35,154 nt of DNA from Chloroflexota bacterium (lineage in GTDB: Bacteria > Chloroflexota > Limnocylindria > P2-11E). Under the pieces are notes generated by a model. The model ran no database searches and was not told the origin of the DNA. It saw only the letters and a program-made list of their open reading frames with translations. Shown here piece by piece: positions 31,171-35,154 of this stretch. Where the stretch lies: the NCBI GenBank assembly GCA_005882255.1, contig VBEZ01000125.1, positions 1-35,154 of the forward strand, given 5' to 3'. The first letter of the stretch is position 1, and every line of letters starts with the position of its first letter. The translations under genes were made by a program, and so were the position numbers.

Positions 31171-31880
31171 CGCGCGTCGCGATCCTCCGCTACCCCGGCA
31201 CCTGGAGCGAGCGCGACTTCCAGCACGCGCTGTCACTCGTGCCGGGTGTCGAGAGCGACATCCTCTGGCACGAGGACGCCGACCTTAAGGGCTACGACGC
31301 CGCCGTCGTCCCGGGTGGCTTTACCTATGGCGACTACGTACGCGCGGGCGCGATCGCGAAGCTCTCGCCCGCGACGCGCGAGCTGCGGCGCTTCGCCGAC
31401 GCGGGCAAGCTCGTGCTGGGCTCGTGCAACGGCTTCCAGATCCTGTGCGAGGCCGGGCTTCTGCCCGGCGCGCTGGTGCGCAACCGCGGCCTCGAGTTCC
31501 GCTGCGACTGGGTCCACCTGCGTGTCGAACGCGATGACACGCCGTGGACCACGGGCCTGCGCGACGCGGTGTTGCGCATGCCGATCGCGCACGGCGAGGG
31601 CTGCTGGGTCGCGGACGACGAGACGCTCGCCGATGTCGAATCGCGCGGGCAGGTCGTATTCCGCTACACGGACGAGCGCGGCGGCGCGACAGCGGCGGCG
31701 AATCCCAACGGATCGCTCGCCAACATCGCCGGCGTGTGCAATGAGGGCCGCAACGTCGTGGGTCTCATGCCTCACCCGGAACGGTGCTCGGAAGCCCTCC
31801 TGGGGGGCACTGACGGGTATCGGGTCCTGGCCAATCTCGCCCCGGCTCTGGCAGGCACGGCTCCTGCCCTATATAGATAG
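31167..31880 (+). CDS. purQ: FGAM synthase glutaminase subunit PurQ
   Basis: 237 residues. Class I glutamine amidotransferase that supplies ammonia to PurL. The nucleophile is C87 in LGSCNGFQIL, and the His-Glu pair is in LMPHPERCSEAL near the C-terminus. VVPGGFTYGDYVRAGAIA is typical. The N-terminal turn is RYPGTWSERDFQHA, in which the usual Pro-Gly-Ser-Asn-x-x-Asp of PurQ is replaced by Pro-Gly-Thr-Trp-Ser-Glu-Arg-Asp; family membership is nonetheless clear. Overlaps purS by ATGA. The next gene starts nine bases after its stop, with no overlap, where the operon pattern breaks. Confidence 0.96.
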   Translation: MTRVAILRYPGTWSERDFQHALSLVPGVESDILWHEDADLKGYDAAVVPGGFTYGDYVRAGAIAKLSPATRELRRFADAGKLVLGSCNGFQILCEAGLLPGALVRNRGLEFRCDWVHLRVERDDTPWTTGLRDAVLRMPIAHGEGCWVADDETLADVESRGQVVFRYTDERGGATAAANPNGSLANIAGVCNEGRNVVGLMPHPERCSEALLGGTDGYRVLANLAPALAGTAPALYR

Positions 31881-31888
31881 GTATAGAG
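31870..31888 (+). promoter_or_regulatory. AT-rich block before the MntA-HepT-like gene, possible internal promoter
   Basis: TATATAGATAGGTATAGAG is the longest AT-rich run seen in this part of the operon and contains several TAnnnT/-10-like hexamers. With CTGGCA (31848-31853) as a weak -35, transcription would begin within about seven bases of the ATG. No Shine-Dalgarno precedes the ATG, which fits a leaderless message. Confidence 0.35.
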
Positions 31889-32740
31889 ATGGACCTTTTC
31901 GAGAAACAGGCCCAACTCCAGTCGCTCTTTCAGACGAGCCCGGTCGACGCTGCCTACGGCCAGGGCACCCCCGCCGCGCGCAAGCTCGCGGGCGCATTCG
32001 CCGACCAGAGCGTCGGCCTCCTGCTTCATGCCAAGGTGCGGGCCAACGAGTTCTTCGACTATCAGGTCTACTTCGTGAGTGAGCTGTCGAAGACCCTCGA
32101 GACCGAGGGCCTCGACGTCGTGATCCTCAACCAAGCGTCGCTCCTCCAGCGCGCGCAGGTCATCCGCAGCTGGAGCCTTCTCTTCCAACGCGACCACAAG
32201 CGCCGGGTCCAGTGGGAGGCGCGCGCGGTCATGGAGTACCTCGAGTTCCAGAAATACGACGACATCCAGAGCAAAGCACTAGCCGAACGCACCAAGGGCG
32301 AGCGCTTCGCGATCGACGCCGAGTACGTGTTCGCGCGTCTCGCGCGCCTGCGCGAATACACGCAGCTGCTCTCTGACCTGCGGCCGATCGACCGGGTGAA
32401 GTTCCGTTCGGATCCAAAGCTCTACGGTCTGGCGCAGTGGTACCTGCAGCAGGCGGTGGAGCTGCTCTTCGGGACCGGCGCGTATCTGGTGATGGCGCTC
32501 GCGCTGCCGAAGCCCGAGGCGTACCACGACATCCTCGACGCGATCGGCAAGCACGGGATCATCGACAAACAGCTGGCCTACCGCCTCGAGCACCTCGCGA
32601 ACCTGCGCAATCTGCTGGCCTATGACCGCGAGCAGACGGACATCGACGAGGTGTACGCATCGGTCCAGACCCGCGTGGCCGATCTGCTCGCGTTCGCCGA
32701 TCAGATCGAGCGTTTCATCGGAGCCGACGCCGCGACATGA
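31889..32740 (+). CDS. Fused MntA-like and HepT-like protein with degenerate active sites, inside the purine operon
   Basis: 283 residues. Residues about 41-130 resemble the MntA minimal nucleotidyltransferase: a strand LLLHAKVR, then LDVVILNQASLLQRAQVIRS, LLFQRDHKRRVQWEARAVME and YLEF. The catalytic GS-x-SDxD signature is replaced by LH...DYQV. Residues about 142-277 resemble HepT (DUF86): YVFARLARLREYTQLLSD, WYLQQAVELLFGTGAYL, ILDAIGKHGIIDKQLA, HLANLRNLLAYD, and DIDEVYASVQTRVADLLAFA. HepT RNases use R-x4-H-x-Y; here it is R240-x4-Y245-D-R247, so the nuclease His and the AMP-accepting Tyr are both lost. The start is ATG, with no overlap with purQ, but the stop overlaps purL (ATGA). A role in sensing adenine nucleotides or scaffolding FGAM synthase is inference. 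Confidence 0.75.
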   Translation: MDLFEKQAQLQSLFQTSPVDAAYGQGTPAARKLAGAFADQSVGLLLHAKVRANEFFDYQVYFVSELSKTLETEGLDVVILNQASLLQRAQVIRSWSLLFQRDHKRRVQWEARAVMEYLEFQKYDDIQSKALAERTKGERFAIDAEYVFARLARLREYTQLLSDLRPIDRVKFRSDPKLYGLAQWYLQQAVELLFGTGAYLVMALALPKPEAYHDILDAIGKHGIIDKQLAYRLEHLANLRNLLAYDREQTDIDEVYASVQTRVADLLAFADQIERFIGADAAT

Positions 32741-35001
32741 GCTCGTCCCCGATGCTCACGGGGACGGAAGCGGCGCAGCCTAAGTTGGACATCCTCGGCG
32801 AGGTCGGCCTGACGCCGTTCGAGGGCGCCCGCGTGCGCGAGCTCGTGGGTCGCGAGCCGAACGCGCTCGAGTGGGCGATGTTCGGCGCGATGTGGAGCGA
32901 GCACTGCGCCTACAAGCACTCGAAGAAGCTGCTCCGCACGCTGCCGACGAAGGGACCGCACGTCGCGCTCGGCCCCGGCGAGAACGCGGGGGCCGTCGAT
33001 ATCGGCGACGGACTGCTCTGCGCTTTCAAGGTCGAGAGCCACAACCACCCATCGGCGGTCGAGCCGTATCAGGGCGCGGCCACCGGTGTGGGCGGGATCC
33101 TGCGCGACGTCTTCGCGATGGGCGCGCGGCCGGTCGCGGTGCTCAACGCGCTGTTCTTCGGGCCGCCCAGCGCGCCACGCGCTCGGCGCCTGCTGTCCGG
33201 TGTGGTCGGAGGGATCTCCTATTACGGGAACTGCGTCGGCATCCCCGATGTCGGCGGCCACGTCTCGTTCGAGGATTGCTATTTGGAGAACCCGCTGGTG
33301 AACGCGATGTGCGTCGGCCTGGTCCAACGCGACCGGCTCTCGCGCGCGAACACCGCGAAGCCGGGCAGCGCCGTCTACCTGGTCGGCTCGGACACCGGCC
33401 GGGATGGGATCGCGGGTGCGTCGCTGCTCGCGAGCTTCGAGCTCGGGGCCGGGAGCGACGCGAAACGACCGTCGGTGCAGGTGGGGAATCCGTTCCTCGA
33501 GAAGCTGCTGATGGAAGCGACGCTCGAGCTGGTCGAGCTCGATGCTGTCGAGGCGGTCCAGGATCTCGGCGCCGCCGGGCTCACCTGCGCCTCGAGCGAG
33601 GTCGCGGCGCGAAGTGGCGTCGGCATGCGGATCGACGTCGACAGGGTGCCACGGCGCGCGAAGAACATGAGCCCCTACGAGGTGATGCTGAGCGAGAGCC
33701 AGGAGCGGATGCTCGTGATCGCGCGGCCCGGTCGCGAAGGCGACGTCGAGCGGATCTTCCGCCGCTGGGAGCTGCAGGGGGTGCGCATCGGCGAAGTCAC
33801 TGAGGAAAAGGTGCTGACCATCTCGAGCGGCGCTGAGGTCGTTGCGACCCTCCCGCCGGCGTTGCTGGCGGACGAGGCGCCCGAATACGACGTCTCGCGG
33901 TGGGCCGCCCCACCTCGCGTCGCCGGCGACACCCTCCCCGACCGAGCCGACGTCGCCGCCGCTGCGGGGAACGAGCGACCGCTACACAAGATCGGACTGG
34001 AGCTTCTCGATCTGCTCGCATCGCCGGCGGTGGCGTCGCGAGCGGTCATCTATCGAACGTACGACCAGATGGTCGGCACCGACACGGTCCTCGGGCCCGG
34101 TGCGGACGCCGCGGTGCTCCGTATCAAAGGTCGAGCCGACGGGATCGCGGTGGCCATCGACGCCCAGCCGCGCGTCGCGGCGCTCGATCCATTCGTCGGC
34201 GCCGCGGCAGCCGTGGCCGAGGCGCTGCGGAACGTCGTGTGCGTCGGCGCGACGCCGCTCGCGATCACGGACTGCCTCAATCTGGGCAACCCCGAACGGC
34301 CCGAAGGGGCGTGGCAGCTCGAGCGAACGATCGCCGGCATCTCGGCGGCGTGTGTCGCGCTGGGCGTTCCGGTCGTGTCCGGCAACGTGTCGCTCTATAA
34401 CGCGACGCGCGGCGCGGACATCTGGCCGACGGCGGTCATCGGCGCGGTCGGCCACCTCGGCGACGTGACGCGCCACATCCCGGTCACCTCGGGTCGCCCC
34501 GGCGACGTCGTGATGCTCGCCGGCAGCGCCAACGTCGCGGTGGGCGCGTCCACCTACGGCGCGTCCATCGGCGTGCACGAAGGGCCGATCGCGATCGACC
34601 TCGCGCTCGAGGCGCGCCTCCAGCGTTTCATCCTCGCCGCCCACGAGGCCGGCGCGCTGCGGGCCGCGCACGATCGTGCGGAGGGCGGCCTGGCGGTCGC
34701 GCTGGCGGAGCTCGCGCTGCGCGATCGCGTCGGGATGAAGGTCACCCTTCCGGCCGTCCGCGGCATCGACAAGCGCGCCGCGCTCTTTGGTGAAGGTCCG
34801 TCTGGCGCCGTCCTCGTCGTGGGTCCATCGTTGGAGTCGCGCCTGCGCGCGCTCGCGGCCCAGCACGACGTTCCGGTGTGGACGCTGGGGACGATCGGCG
34901 GAGATCTGCTCGAGATCGCGCCGGTGCTCGGTCTGCCGATCGCGTCGCTGGTCGATGCACACGCGAGCGGGCTCGCGCGAGCGCTGGGGAGGGAGGCCTA
35001 G
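32737..35001 (+). CDS. purL: FGAM synthase large subunit PurL (small type)
   Basis: 754 residues, the short form that works with PurS and PurQ. It converts FGAR to FGAM using ATP and ammonia. WSEHCAYKHSKK (53-64), VESHNHPSAVEPYQGAATGVGGILRD, FGPPS...LLSGVVGGISYYGNCVGIP, the signature AVQDLGAAGLTCASSEVAARSGVG and the second-half ATP site PLAITDCLNLGNPERPEG are intact. The ending DRAEGGLAVALAELAL belongs to the second AIRS-like domain. The ATG overlaps the stop of the preceding MntA-HepT-like gene, so that gene and purL are translationally linked. purF follows two bases after the stop. Confidence 0.97.
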   Translation: MSSSPMLTGTEAAQPKLDILGEVGLTPFEGARVRELVGREPNALEWAMFGAMWSEHCAYKHSKKLLRTLPTKGPHVALGPGENAGAVDIGDGLLCAFKVESHNHPSAVEPYQGAATGVGGILRDVFAMGARPVAVLNALFFGPPSAPRARRLLSGVVGGISYYGNCVGIPDVGGHVSFEDCYLENPLVNAMCVGLVQRDRLSRANTAKPGSAVYLVGSDTGRDGIAGASLLASFELGAGSDAKRPSVQVGNPFLEKLLMEATLELVELDAVEAVQDLGAAGLTCASSEVAARSGVGMRIDVDRVPRRAKNMSPYEVMLSESQERMLVIARPGREGDVERIFRRWELQGVRIGEVTEEKVLTISSGAEVVATLPPALLADEAPEYDVSRWAAPPRVAGDTLPDRADVAAAAGNERPLHKIGLELLDLLASPAVASRAVIYRTYDQMVGTDTVLGPGADAAVLRIKGRADGIAVAIDAQPRVAALDPFVGAAAAVAEALRNVVCVGATPLAITDCLNLGNPERPEGAWQLERTIAGISAACVALGVPVVSGNVSLYNATRGADIWPTAVIGAVGHLGDVTRHIPVTSGRPGDVVMLAGSANVAVGASTYGASIGVHEGPIAIDLALEARLQRFILAAHEAGALRAAHDRAEGGLAVALAELALRDRVGMKVTLPAVRGIDKRAALFGEGPSGAVLVVGPSLESRLRALAAQHDVPVWTLGTIGGDLLEIAPVLGLPIASLVDAHASGLARALGREA

Positions 35002-35003
35002 AC

Positions 35004-35154
35004 ATGTGCGGCATCTGCGGCATCTGGAGCCCCCGCGAGCAGGCGAGCGCTGACCCGGCCGAGGCCGCCCGGCTGATGTTCTTCTCCTTATATGCGCTGC
35101 AGCACCGCGGGCAGGAGTCGGCCGGCATCGCCGCGACCGATGGCCGTGACCTGC
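35004..35154 (+). CDS. purF: Amidophosphoribosyltransferase, N-terminal part only
   Basis: The first 50 codons, cut by the window edge. MCGICGIWSP gives the Ntn-type catalytic Cys2 exposed after Met removal, and FFSLYALQHRGQESAGIAATDG is the classic PurF glutaminase segment (Tyr-Ala-x-Gln-His-Arg-Gly-Gln-Glu-Ser-Ala-Gly-Ile). It makes phosphoribosylamine from PRPP and glutamine, the first pathway step. GGGAGG lies eight bases before the ATG. The gene continues outside the window. Confidence 0.95.
   Translation, partial: MCGICGIWSPREQASADPAEAARLMFFSLYALQHRGQESAGIAATDGRDL

Noticed and set aside
31889-32740. An active toxin-antitoxin module
   Set aside because: The toxin and antitoxin are fused, and both catalytic motifs are missing, so a classic toxin-antitoxin function is unlikely.
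26742-35154. Purine or other riboswitch in front of the pur genes
   Set aside because: Junctions in the operon are 4-base overlaps or under 25 bases, leaving no room for an aptamer; none was seen before purA, guaB or guaA either.
1-35154. CRISPR arrays, prophage genes and further insertion sequences
   Set aside because: No regularly spaced repeats, phage structural genes, or other transposases were seen.

Overview
This 35 kb window is very GC-rich chromosomal DNA, tightly packed with genes joined by 4-base ATGA/GTGA overlaps. It most likely comes from an uncultured Chloroflexota-type bacterium or a related GC-rich, Gram-positive-like lineage. The support is indirect: a GAAC-N4-GTTC LexA box rather than the CTG-N10-CAG proteobacterial one, the PurS/PurQ/small-PurL form of FGAM synthase, and repeated leaderless-looking GTG starts placed 6-9 bases after a TAnnnT -10 box. 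The taxonomic call is inference.

Positions 1-3.7 kb look like a small insertion region beside a tRNA-Asp gene. A dihydrofolate-reductase-like gene ends at the left edge. Two 124-bp copies of a site-specific recombinase tail, each ending in the same 14 bp of the tRNA-Asp 3' end, flank one large secreted kelch/Ig/HYR/FIMAH protein.

Positions 3.7-9.45 kb (minus strand) read as one long damage-response operon. It runs lexA, tnpB, two AlkZ-like DNA glycosylase paralogues, dinB, a 34-codon ORF and a 94-residue protein, and ends at a strong terminator. The lexA promoter has a perfect LexA box in its spacer. Every junction after tnpB is a 4-base overlap, so the transposon-type nuclease TnpB sits inside an SOS-type operon.

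Positions 9.5-16.9 kb hold an MscS channel, a DUF1232 protein, a small membrane protein and rplI on the plus strand. Facing them on the minus strand are two tandem DnaB-type replicative helicases, a VOC protein and a possible 28-residue membrane peptide. A second perfect LexA box lies just upstream of the first dnaB, so replication restart may be part of the SOS response. A sugar-nucleotide epimerase and a secreted protein of unknown function follow.

Positions 17-35 kb are dominated by purine synthesis on the plus strand: purA, a CBS-less guaB, the tldD/tldE peptidase pair, a phosphotransferase, guaA, then purD-purE-purB-purC-purS-purQ-X-purL-purF. The first seven named steps turn phosphoribosylamine-stage intermediates into SAICAR/AICAR-stage products and build FGAM synthase; purA and guaB/guaA make AMP and GMP from IMP. 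Gene X, wedged between purQ and purL, is unexpected: it looks like a fused MntA-HepT toxin-antitoxin pair with both active-site motifs lost. With the TnpB-containing lexA operon and the LexA-box tandem dnaB pair, it is the best candidate for something undescribed here.
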